From JALOLG01 sp963776935 (lineage in GTDB: Bacteria > Actinomycetota > Acidimicrobiia > Acidimicrobiales > Ilumatobacteraceae), in the NCBI GenBank assembly GCA_963776935.1, contig CAVZOP010000006.1:310001-374000 (forward strand): DNA of 64,000 bases. Direction: 5' to 3'. The notes under the pieces are model-generated. The model was not told the origin of the DNA and made no database searches. It was given only the letters and a program-made list of their open reading frames with translations. Position numbers and translations under genes: made by a program. Below, piece by piece: positions 33,770 to 41,470 of this stretch (positions within the stretch are counted from its first letter, which is position 1; each line of letters starts with the position of its first letter).

Positions 33770-34734
33770 CCGCGTGCGAATCGTGGGGGCCCGGGCGTCC
33801 GGCACCGCAGCCGGTTCCCGCCATCGAGCGTGACGATCGTGACGTGGTCGTGGCCGTAGTACTCGACCAGTTCGACGGTGGCGATGTCGCCTGGCTCGAT
33901 CACGAGGTGTTCGGGTCGCAGCAGGACCTCGACCCGGCCGCTCGATGGCGCGCGCAACGCGACCTCGCCGATCTCGGTGGCGGCACGGTCGCCGCGGCCG
34001 TCGCCGTCGACGAGGTTCGCTTCGCCGACGAACTCGGCGACCCAACGCGTCGCGGGGTGGTCGTAGATCTCCGCCGGCGTGGCGTGTTGCTCGATCGCGC
34101 CGCCGTGCATCACGGCCACCCGGTCACCGAGGACGAACGCTTCCTCCTGATCGTGGGTGACGAAGATCGTGGTGATGCCGAGCTCCGACAGGAGCCGGTG
34201 CACCTCGGTGCGAACATGGACGCGCAACGTCGTGTCGAGGTTCGAGAACGGCTCGTCGAGCAGGATCGCGCGTGGGCGTGGCGCCAGTGCCCGGGCGAGC
34301 GCGACGCGCTGCTGCTGGCCGCCCGACAACGTGGCGGGCATCCGATCGCCGAGCCCGCCGAGGCCGACCATCTCGAGCGCCTCATCGACCCGGCCGGTGC
34401 GTCGTTCCGGCCGCCGTAGTCCGTAGCCGACGTTCTCGTGCACCGTGAGATGGGGGAACAGGGCCCAGTCCTGGAACACCATGCCGATGCGCCGGTCCTC
34501 GGGCCGAACGTGGGTGCCGTCGTCGCTGACGATCGTGCCGTCGATGTCGATGCGGCCGTGATCCAGCCGCTCGAGCCCGGCGATCGCCCGCAACAAGGTC
34601 GTCTTGCCGCACCCGCTCGGCCCGAGGAGCGCCAACGTCTCGTGGGCGGCGACGTCGATCGAGACCTGCCGCAGCACCTCGACGAGGCCGAACGACTTGA
34701 CGGCCTCGCGGATCTCGATGCGTCCGTCGCTCAC
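33712..34734 (-). CDS. ABC transporter ATP-binding protein (FbpC-like iron)
   Basis: 340 aa from GTG 34734. Walker A GPSGCGKTT (near residue 38), Q-loop FQDWALFPHLTVHENV, signature LSGGQQQRVALARAL, Walker B AILLDEPFSNLD, H-loop VTHDQEE. C-terminal TOBE-like domain with VEVLLRPEHLVIEPGD. Belongs to the POT/FbpC group and likely energises the adjacent permease despite lying on the other strand. Convergent with the permease, 58-bp overlap; divergent from the diiron-like gene. Confidence 0.9.
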   Translation of the reverse strand: MSDGRIEIREAVKSFGLVEVLRQVSIDVAAHETLALLGPSGCGKTTLLRAIAGLERLDHGRIDIDGTIVSDDGTHVRPEDRRIGMVFQDWALFPHLTVHENVGYGLRRPERRTGRVDEALEMVGLGGLGDRMPATLSGGQQQRVALARALAPRPRAILLDEPFSNLDTTLRVHVRTEVHRLLSELGITTIFVTHDQEEAFVLGDRVAVMHGGAIEQHATPAEIYDHPATRWVAEFVGEANLVDGDGRGDRAATEIGEVALRAPSSGRVEVLLRPEHLVIEPGDIATVELVEYYGHDHVTIVTLDGGNRLRCRTPGPPRFARGQRVGVRIDESSAVAFPAG

Positions 34735-34854
34735 CGGGCAGAGGCTACGGGTCCGTCACTGCGGATTCGGTCGCGTCCACGGGGCCGTGCTGCTTTCATC
34801 GGCAGGGCCGAACATGCGAAGCTGGAGGAGACTGCGATCCGAACGGGGCACAGA

Positions 34855-35661
34855 TTGCACGACGTAGATGATCGTCTCGCATACGTCGAGACGAAGGCGC
34901 CGCTGGTATTCGACGACATCGATTTCACGGTCCGCGACCCGCGCTGGGTCAGCACTGCACTCGCCGCCCCACTGGAGTACGCGCAGCGTGTCGAATCGGT
35001 CGTGGCCGCGCTCGGTATCGAGACGTTGATACCTCGGCACGACGAACGGGTGCAGAGGTTCCTGGTGGTGTGGACCGCCGATGAGGTCGGGCACGGCCTC
35101 GCCCTCGCGCAGCTGATGCGGCTGCTGGGGCTCACCCCGACGCCCGACAGCGACCCGACGCTGCCGTTCCACAACCACCTGGTCGGGGCGATGAGCCGCA
35201 TGTCGTCGCGGATGCACCAGGTCGTGGAGGCGGTGTGGGGGACGGCCGGGGCGATGAACGAGCACTTGGCGATGGCGGCCTACGCGCGGATGGACGCGAT
35301 GCTGCGCGAACGCAACGAGCAGGCGCTCCACGAGACCCTGTTCCGCCGGCTGCGGGCGCACGAGTCGGCACACAAGAGCTTCTACGCCGCCTACGCCGCC
35401 GACGTCATGGCCAGGATGCTCCCGTGGCAACGGCGGCTCGTTCGCCTCATCGTGCATCACACCTACAAGCCGGTCGGCGCCGGGTCGAAGCGCGATCGTC
35501 CTGCGTTCGCACGAACGGTCCGCGCCCTGGCAGGCGACGACTGGGAGGTGACGCTCGTGACTCCCGTCCAGCAGGTCGCCGAACGCCTGCTCAACGAGGG
35601 CCACGAGATGGATCCGTTCGTGCGCCGGGCGGTGCTGAACTGCCTCTCGACGGCGGCGTGA
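34855..35661 (+). CDS. ferritin-like diiron protein (acyl-ACP desaturase-like)
   Basis: 268 aa from TTG 34855, the only plausible start in a frame without ATG or GTG between the divergent ABC start and the conserved core. Two ExxH-type helices: VWTADEVGHGLALAQLMRLLG and RLRAHESAHKSFYAAYAADVMARML, with NEHLAMAAYARM supplying another Glu. This pattern fits ferritin-like diiron oxygenases such as plant-type acyl desaturases or AurF relatives. The stop codon falls in the first unit of a 40-bp tandem repeat. Substrate unknown. Confidence 0.65.
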   Translation: MHDVDDRLAYVETKAPLVFDDIDFTVRDPRWVSTALAAPLEYAQRVESVVAALGIETLIPRHDERVQRFLVVWTADEVGHGLALAQLMRLLGLTPTPDSDPTLPFHNHLVGAMSRMSSRMHQVVEAVWGTAGAMNEHLAMAAYARMDAMLRERNEQALHETLFRRLRAHESAHKSFYAAYAADVMARMLPWQRRLVRLIVHHTYKPVGAGSKRDRPAFARTVRALAGDDWEVTLVTPVQQVAERLLNEGHEMDPFVRRAVLNCLSTAA

Positions 35662-35753
35662 TCACGACGGGCGCGGTGACGCCTGGGCGACGGCGGCGTG
35701 ATCACGACGGGCGCGGTGACGACTGGGCGACGGCGGCGTGATCACGACGGGCG
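35648..35753. repeat. 40-bp tandem repeat, 2.65 copies
   Basis: A 40-bp unit (GACGGCGGCGTGATCACGAC followed by GGGCGCGGTGACG and C/A-CTGGGC) begins at 35648 and repeats at 35688 and 35728, the last copy truncated. Each unit contains the 10-bp palindrome CGTGATCACG (35657, 35697, 35737). The first unit covers the stop codon of the diiron-like gene. Confidence 0.85.
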
Positions 35754-35860
35754 ACGGCCTGGGCGACGGCCACACCGTGGCAGAACCGGTCGGCGGGGTC
35801 GAGCGCGACCTTCAGGGCGCCGAGGCGTGCGGTGTGCTCGGTCCCGAACGCCGACGCCGA
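35702..35860 (-). pseudogene. possible remnant of berberine-bridge-type FAD oxidase C-terminus
   Basis: On the minus strand the gap contains AFGTEHTARLGALKVALDPADRF, which fits the BBE tail pattern (Y/F-G-x-N..RL..lK..yDP.nrF). No upstream BBE or FAD_binding_4 domain remains: the SDR stop is at 35881. It could be chance in GC-rich DNA; kept as a weak fossil call. Confidence 0.3.
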
Positions 35861-35880
35861 GCGCTCCTGGCGCGCTCCGC

Positions 35881-36735
35881 TCAGTCGAGCTCGCCGGGGG
35901 GCGGGTCGGTCGCTGCCTCGATCGCTTCGTGACGGGCGCGGATGAACGGCATCGCCGCTGGATCGGTGTGGATGTAGAACTGCCGCGAGAGCACTGCGTC
36001 GTGGACGAGGTCGGCCACCTGATCGGGTTCGAGCCCGCCGAGCGTCATCTCGGCCAGCGCCTTGCGCAATTCGACCGACCGTGGGCTCTCGGGCTCGAAC
36101 GGTGACGGCGCGACGTCCTCCGGCCGGTTGCGGGTGTTCTCGTTGATCCTGGTCTTCACGAACCCGGGGCACAGCACGGTGACGCCGACTCCTGGAGCGC
36201 GCTGGGCGAGCTCCCCGAACAGGCACTCGGAGAGCGCGACGACACCGTGCTTGGCGGTGTGGTACGAGGCCGGGACGACCGTGCCTGTGGTGAGTCCGGC
36301 CAGCGAGGCGGTGTTCACGATGTGGCCGTCGCCATGGGCCACCAGGTGGGGGGCGAACACTCGAACCCCGTTGATCACGCCCCACAGGTCGACGCCGATC
36401 ACCCATTCCCAGTCCGACGCCGACAGCTCCCACGACGTCTTTCCGAACGGACCGGCGATCCCCGCGTTGTTGCACACGAGGTGGGCCCGACCGAACCGCT
36501 CGATCGCCGCAGCGAGCAGCCCTTCGACGTCGTCGAGGCGGCGGACGTCGACGCGCAGTCCGAGCGCCGCGGCGCCGGTTGCCTCGACGGTGGCGACCGC
36601 GTCGGCGAGCGCCGGTTCTTCCACGTCGGCCAGTACGACGTTCATCCCGGCCTTGGCGAAGCGGACGGCCAGGCCGAGCCCGATACCTGATGCCGCTCCG
36701 GTGATGACCGCTGTCTTGTTCTCGAGATCGTCCAC
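35881..36735 (-). CDS. short-chain dehydrogenase/reductase
   Basis: 284 aa from GTG 36735. TGAASGIG (near residue 13), NNAG near 90, catalytic Ser in NTASLAG, YHTAKHG with Tyr and Lys, and CPGFVKTRI. A long tail ends PPPGELD. Probable NAD(P)-dependent alcohol/ketone oxidoreductase. Divergent from the GH172 gene with 16 bp between starts, so promoter regions must be inside the genes. Substrate unknown. Confidence 0.9.
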   Translation of the reverse strand: MDDLENKTAVITGAASGIGLGLAVRFAKAGMNVVLADVEEPALADAVATVEATGAAALGLRVDVRRLDDVEGLLAAAIERFGRAHLVCNNAGIAGPFGKTSWELSASDWEWVIGVDLWGVINGVRVFAPHLVAHGDGHIVNTASLAGLTTGTVVPASYHTAKHGVVALSECLFGELAQRAPGVGVTVLCPGFVKTRINENTRNRPEDVAPSPFEPESPRSVELRKALAEMTLGGLEPDQVADLVHDAVLSRQFYIHTDPAAMPFIRARHEAIEAATDPPPGELD

Positions 36736-36751
36736 CCCCCATCCTTATCGC

Positions 36752-37846
36752 ATGCTCGACGAGAACGGCTCGATGGGATGGAACGGATTGGGTGTCGGCC
36801 TCTCGAACCTGTGGCGGATCGCCGACGGCGAGAGTCGTTCGATCAGCCCCGAGAACTTCACCGGCGAGAAGGGCCGCGGTGGGATGGCGACCGCGGGCAC
36901 GGGTGCCGAGCCCGGTCGCGACCTCGGGCAGGGGTGGAAGATCTCGCCGTCGGTGGTGATCGAGCCCGGTGCCGAGTTCGTGCTCGCCGACATCCGCGGC
37001 TCCGGGGCGATCCAACACATCTGGCTCACCCCGACCGGAGGATGGCGCAACCAGGTCCTGCGGATGTTCTGGGACGACGATCCGCAGCCGGCGGTCGAGT
37101 GCCCGATCGGTGACTTCTTCGGGCTCGGGTGGGGCGAGTACGCCCACATCTCATCGCTCGCGGTCTGCGTGAACCCCGGCAGTGCCTTCAACTGCTACTG
37201 GGAGATGCCGTTCTCGTCGCGTGCTCGGATCACGATCACCAACGAGTCCGAAGCGGACCGTCGTCTCTACTACCAGATCGACTACACGCTGTGTGAGGTG
37301 CCGTCCGACGCCGCCAGGTTCTGCGCCCAGTTCCGACGCGTCAATCCGTTGCCCAAGGGCGACGTCGTCACGATCGTCGACGGCGTGCGAGGGCGAGGGC
37401 ACTACGTGGGCACGTCGTGCTCGTGGGGTGTCAACAACAACGGCTGGTGGGGGGAGGGCGAGCTCAAGTTCTACCTCGACGGCGACGGTGAGTTCCCGAC
37501 GATCTGCGGCACCGGCACCGAGGACTACTTCGGCGGTTCGTACAACTTCGACATCGGCGGGCGGTACGTCGAGTTCACGACGCCGTACGCCGGGATGCCG
37601 CTGGTCGTGCGACCGGACGGCACGTACCGGTCGCAACAGCGTTTCAGCCTCTACCGCTGGCACCTCACCGATCCGATCCGCTTCCGGTCCGATCTGCGCG
37701 TCACGATGCAGGCACTGGGATGGCGGCGCGGCGGGCGGTACCTGCAACTGCAGGACGACATCTCGACGGTCGCCTACTGGTACCAGACGCTGCCGCTCGC
37801 GGCGTACCCGCAGCTGCCGGACCGGGAGGCCCGGGAGATCATCTGA
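36752..37846 (+). CDS. DUF2961 / GH172-type glycoside hydrolase
   Basis: 364 aa, a complete double jelly-roll DUF2961 protein: GSMGWNGLGVGLSNLWRIAD, SISPENFTGEKGRGGMATAG, IQHIWLTPTGGWRNQVLRM, CPIGDFFGLGWGEYA, FNCYWEMPF, and CGTGTEDYFGGSYNFD. The Glu in CGTGTEDYFG is a likely catalytic residue; the second is one of the Glu residues in the FTGEK or CYWEMP segments. Family GH172 includes difructose-anhydride-forming enzymes and D-arabinofuranosidases active on mycobacterial arabinan. No signal peptide; cytoplasmic action is suggested. Followed by a pirin. Confidence 0.85.
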   Translation: MLDENGSMGWNGLGVGLSNLWRIADGESRSISPENFTGEKGRGGMATAGTGAEPGRDLGQGWKISPSVVIEPGAEFVLADIRGSGAIQHIWLTPTGGWRNQVLRMFWDDDPQPAVECPIGDFFGLGWGEYAHISSLAVCVNPGSAFNCYWEMPFSSRARITITNESEADRRLYYQIDYTLCEVPSDAARFCAQFRRVNPLPKGDVVTIVDGVRGRGHYVGTSCSWGVNNNGWWGEGELKFYLDGDGEFPTICGTGTEDYFGGSYNFDIGGRYVEFTTPYAGMPLVVRPDGTYRSQQRFSLYRWHLTDPIRFRSDLRVTMQALGWRRGGRYLQLQDDISTVAYWYQTLPLAAYPQLPDREAREII

Positions 37847-37913
37847 CCATCGGCGGCGCGGGCACGGCGATGTCCGTGCCAAGCTTGGGCATGGTCCTGC
37901 GACGGACAGGCCG

Positions 37914-38873
37914 ATGAGCGGTCCGGTCACGCCCGTCGACGCCCCGCTCGACCGAGGAGGGACGCCGCCCGAGGATCATCCGTGCGTCGAGCTCACGCCC
38001 AGCCACGAGACGCGGGTCGGTGAGTTGCGGGTCCGCCGGGCGTTGCCCCGGCGAGCTCGCCGAAGTGTCGGAGCGTGGTGCTTCCTCGATCACATGGGAC
38101 CAGCAGCCGTCACCGAGGAGCGCGGTGTCGACATCGGACCGCACCCCCACATCGGGCTGCAGACGGTGACGTGGTTGTTCGACGGTGAGATCCTCCACCG
38201 CGACAGCCTCGGTTCCGAGCAGGTGATCCGTCCCGGCCAGCTGAACCTGATGACCGCCGGCCGCGGCGTCGCCCACGCCGAGGAGGCGACGGGCCGGTAC
38301 CGCGGCGAGCTCCACGGCATGCAGCTGTGGGTCGCTCAACCGGACGCGACGCGCGATGGTCCAGCGGCGTTCGAGCACCATGCCGACCTCCCGGCGCTCG
38401 AGCTCGAGCATGGCGTCGCGACGGTCATCGTCGGCCATGTCGGCGATGTCTCGTCGCCCGCCAGGCGCGACAGCGACCACGTCGGGATCGAGCTCGACCT
38501 CCGTCGGGGTACGAGCGTGGTGCCGCTCGACCCGATGGCCGAGTACGCGCTCGTGATCGCCACCGGCGCGATGCGCGTCGGTGTCCGTGATGTCGAACCC
38601 GGCGGTCTCGCCTACCTCGGCACCGGGCGCGACGAGGTGGCGCTGACCATCACCGCTCCCGCGCGCGGGTTGCTGATCGGCGGGATCCCGCTCGACGAGC
38701 CATTGCTGATGTGGTGGAACTTCGTCGCTCGCACGCGCTCGGAGATCTCCGAGGCGTACGACGACTGGACCGCCGCCAGCGAGCGCTTCGGCACCGTGAA
38801 CTCGCGGTTGCCACGGATCCCGGCCGACCCGCCGGTGTGGCACACCCAGCGCCCGATCAATCCTCGAGAATGA
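37914..38873 (+). CDS. pirin family protein
   Basis: 319 aa. Cupin pair with the pirin signature: VGAWCFLDHMGPA near residue 50, DIGPHPHIGLQTVTWLFDGEILHRDSLG (iron His ligands), PGQLNLMTAGRGVAHAEEA and HGMQLWVAQP. A C-terminal pirin domain ends with LLIGGIPLDEPLLMWWNFVART. Pirins act as quercetinase-like dioxygenases or regulators. Convergent with soxR with a 17-bp 3' overlap. Confidence 0.92.
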   Translation: MSGPVTPVDAPLDRGGTPPEDHPCVELTPSHETRVGELRVRRALPRRARRSVGAWCFLDHMGPAAVTEERGVDIGPHPHIGLQTVTWLFDGEILHRDSLGSEQVIRPGQLNLMTAGRGVAHAEEATGRYRGELHGMQLWVAQPDATRDGPAAFEHHADLPALELEHGVATVIVGHVGDVSSPARRDSDHVGIELDLRRGTSVVPLDPMAEYALVIATGAMRVGVRDVEPGGLAYLGTGRDEVALTITAPARGLLIGGIPLDEPLLMWWNFVARTRSEISEAYDDWTAASERFGTVNSRLPRIPADPPVWHTQRPINPRE

Positions 38874-39291
38874 ATCGGGGACCGGGACCGCGCGATGCGG
38901 CTTCGTCGTCGGGGTTGGCGAGCTTGCAGTAGCCGAGCGTGAGGCAGCCGCAGCCGATGCAGCCGTCGAGGCGATCGCGCAACCGCTCGAGCATGCGGAT
39001 CTGGGCATCGAGGCGGGGACGCCACGAGGTGGAGAGGCGCTCCCAGTCCTTGTGGTTCGGTGTCCGGTTCGCTGGGAGCGAGGCCAATGCGACCCGGATC
39101 TCGTCGAGCGTCAGGCCGACCTGCTGGGCGACGCGGATGAACGACACTCTCCGCAACGTGTCGCGGGTGTATCGCCGTTGGCCGCCCGTTGAGCGGGTGG
39201 CGCGGATCAGGTCCTCCGCCTCGTAGTAACGGAGCGCCGACGGGGCGACACCGGTGCGGTCGGCCAGCGCCCCGATCGTCAACGTGTCCAT
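38857..39291 (-). CDS. soxR: redox-sensitive transcriptional regulator SoxR
   Basis: 144 aa MerR-family. HTH: LTIGALADRTGVAPSALRYYEAEDLI; dimer helix follows. C-terminal Cys motif CIGCGCLTLGYC (Cys111, 114, 116, 122; CX2CXCX5C) matches the [2Fe-2S] sensor of SoxR. SoxR responds to redox-active compounds. A SoxR-type box lies in the divergent promoter of the ABC exporter gene. Convergent with and overlapping the pirin gene. Confidence 0.93.
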   Translation of the reverse strand: MDTLTIGALADRTGVAPSALRYYEAEDLIRATRSTGGQRRYTRDTLRRVSFIRVAQQVGLTLDEIRVALASLPANRTPNHKDWERLSTSWRPRLDAQIRMLERLRDRLDGCIGCGCLTLGYCKLANPDDEAASRGPGPRFILED

Positions 39292-39331
39292 CGCCCGGTG
39301 TCCATGTGACGAACGCTACGCACGAAACACC

Positions 39332-39362
39332 TTGACTTCAAGTCAACTTTAACAACTACCGT
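39332..39362 (+). promoter_or_regulatory. MerR-type promoter with SoxR box for ABC exporter
   Basis: TTGACT (39332) and TACCGT (39357) are separated by 19 bp, the long spacer typical of MerR-family activated promoters. Inside is CTTCAAGTCAACTTTAAC (39336-39353), matching the E. coli soxS box (CCTCAAGTTAACTTGAGG) at 13 of 18 positions. Lies between soxR and the ABC gene. Confidence 0.65.
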
Positions 39363-39413
39363 GGGCAAGGGACGCTCGGAACCGGCCGCGCGACCGACGG
39401 GAAGGACCATGAC

Positions 39414-41438
39414 GTGACCGACGTCAGCATGTGGATGGCGCTCGAGAGCGCGATGCAACAAGACGGCAAGCACCGTCGATCCGTGAGCCGCCAGACATTG
39501 CGGCGGGTGGCGGCGTTCGCCAGGCCGCACCTGCGCACCATCGTCGCCTTCCTCGTCCTGGCCACCGGATCCGCGGTGCTCGGCGTCGCCGCACCCGTGC
39601 TGGCCGGGCGCGCCGTCGACGCGATCGTCGAGAACCGTGCCACATCGACGGTGGTCGGGTTGGCGGTGCTGATCGGCGTGATCGCCCTCGTCGACTCGAT
39701 CGTCGGCCTCCTCGAACGGCTCCAGTCGTCGCGACTCGGCGAGGGGCTGATCCTCGATCTGCGCCGGCGGGTGTTCGAGCACGTGCAGAGCATGCCGATC
39801 GCGTTCTTCACGCGAACCCACACCGGGGCACTCGTCAGCCGGCTCAACAACGACGTGATCGGAGCGCAGCGGGCGTTCACCTCGGCGCTGTCGGGCGTCG
39901 TCACCAACTTCATCGCACTCGTCCTGACGGCGGCCGTGATGTTGAGCTTGTCGTGGCAGATCACGGTGCTGGCGCTGGTCCTGCTCCCGATCTTCGTGAT
40001 CCCGGCCCGCCGGGTCGGCGCCAAGGTGGGCGCCCTCGAACGTGAGGCCACCGAGCACAACGCGGCGATGACGTCGCAGATGACCGAACGCTTCTCGGCT
40101 CCGGGAGCGACGCTGGTCAAGCTGTTCGGCCGCCCCGCCGACGAGGCGCGCGAGTTCGGTCGCCGTGCGCAGCGCGTGAACGACATCGGGATCCGGTCGG
40201 CGATGGCGATGGTCGTGTTCCTCAGGGCGCTGACGCTGGTCTCCGGCCTGGCCCAGGCGTTGATCTACGGGCTCGGCGGATACCTCGCCCTGGAGGGCAA
40301 CCTCGATCCCGGCACGGTCGTCACGATGGCGCTGCTCCTGAACCGGCTCTACGCGCCGCTGACCGCGCTCGCCACGGCCCGCCTCGACGTGGTGACCGCG
40401 CTCGTCAGCTTCGAGCGGGTCTTCGAGGTGCTCGACATCGAGCCGATGATCGTCGAGCGTTCCGACCCCGCAGACGTGCCCGACGGACCGGTGGCGGTCG
40501 AGTTCGACCACGTCCACTTCAGCTATCCCACGGCGAACCAGGTCTCGCTCGCCTCGCTCGAGGAGGTCGCCGTCCTCGACGACAATGCCGCCACCGAGGT
40601 GCTGCACGGGGTGTCGTTCCGGGTCGAGCCCGGACAGACGGTCGCACTGGTCGGGTCGTCAGGGGCGGGCAAGTCGACGATCGCGTCCCTCGTGCCGCGG
40701 CTCTACGACGTCGGTGAGGGTGCGGTGCGCTTGTCGGGGACCGATGTGCGTGACCTCTCGTTCGAGTCGATCCGGGCGACGGTCGGCGTGGTGACCCAGG
40801 ACGGCCACCTGTTCCACGACTCGATCCGAGCCAACCTGCGCTACGCCGCTCCGGACGCGACCGACAGCGAGCTGTGGGACGCGATCGACAGCGCCCGCCT
40901 CGGCGACCTCGTGCGCTCGCTCCCCGACGGGCTCGACACGGTCGTCGGCGAGCGCGGCTACCGGCTCTCGGGCGGTGAGCGCCAGCGTCTGACGATCGCC
41001 CGATTGCTGCTGGCCAAGCCACGGGTCGTGATCCTCGACGAGGCGACCGCCCATCTCGACTCGCAGTCGGAGGTTGCCGTCCAAGAGGCACTCGTCGCCG
41101 CCCTCGAGGGCAGGACTGCGCTCGTGATCGCCCACCGGCTGTCGACGATCCGGGCCGCCGACGCGATCCTCGTGATCGACGCCGGACGGGTCGTCGAGCG
41201 CGGCACCCACTCCGAGTTGCTCGCCGCCGGCGGCCGGTACAGCGAGCTGTACCACACCCAGTTCGCCACTTCTGATTCGGCGGCGAAGCGGCTGACGCCG
41301 CCGCCGCCGGACCGGGGCTTCGATTCTGAACGACGGGTCCTGGACCCGATCGAGCGCGCTGCGAGACGCTTAACGCCTATTGCACGCGTTATAGCGCGCG
41401 TTGCCGTCAAGGCGGAGTGGCGGGCGGCCGATACGTAG
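39414..41438 (+). CDS. ABC exporter (fused permease/ATPase, MsbA/MDR-like)
   Basis: 674 aa from GTG 39414. Six-helix ABC_membrane domain (about 30-330), then ATPase: Walker A GSSGAGKST (near residue 420), Q-loop TQDGHLFHDS, signature LSGGERQRLTIARLL, Walker B VVILDEATAHLD, H-loop IAHRLST. The last about 55 residues after YHTQFATSD are unlike the family and may be extra. A SoxR box lies directly upstream; SoxR regulons in Streptomyces include ABC exporters. Probable efflux of redox-active or toxic compounds. Confidence 0.9.
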   Translation: MTDVSMWMALESAMQQDGKHRRSVSRQTLRRVAAFARPHLRTIVAFLVLATGSAVLGVAAPVLAGRAVDAIVENRATSTVVGLAVLIGVIALVDSIVGLLERLQSSRLGEGLILDLRRRVFEHVQSMPIAFFTRTHTGALVSRLNNDVIGAQRAFTSALSGVVTNFIALVLTAAVMLSLSWQITVLALVLLPIFVIPARRVGAKVGALEREATEHNAAMTSQMTERFSAPGATLVKLFGRPADEAREFGRRAQRVNDIGIRSAMAMVVFLRALTLVSGLAQALIYGLGGYLALEGNLDPGTVVTMALLLNRLYAPLTALATARLDVVTALVSFERVFEVLDIEPMIVERSDPADVPDGPVAVEFDHVHFSYPTANQVSLASLEEVAVLDDNAATEVLHGVSFRVEPGQTVALVGSSGAGKSTIASLVPRLYDVGEGAVRLSGTDVRDLSFESIRATVGVVTQDGHLFHDSIRANLRYAAPDATDSELWDAIDSARLGDLVRSLPDGLDTVVGERGYRLSGGERQRLTIARLLLAKPRVVILDEATAHLDSQSEVAVQEALVAALEGRTALVIAHRLSTIRAADAILVIDAGRVVERGTHSELLAAGGRYSELYHTQFATSDSAAKRLTPPPPDRGFDSERRVLDPIERAARRLTPIARVIARVAVKAEWRAADT

Positions 41439-41470
41439 CGGCACGGACGGTTGCGCCCGCGCTGACGCGC

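Noticed and set aside
31772..34045. Very long minus-strand open frame opposite the iron permease
   Set aside because: It is Arg/His/Gln-rich, has no domain pattern, and is the antisense shadow of the permease and ATPase genes, typical of GC-rich DNA.
41335..41347. GGGTCC-T-GGACCC hairpin as terminator
   Set aside because: It lies within the ABC exporter's coding frame, has a 1-base loop and no T-run.
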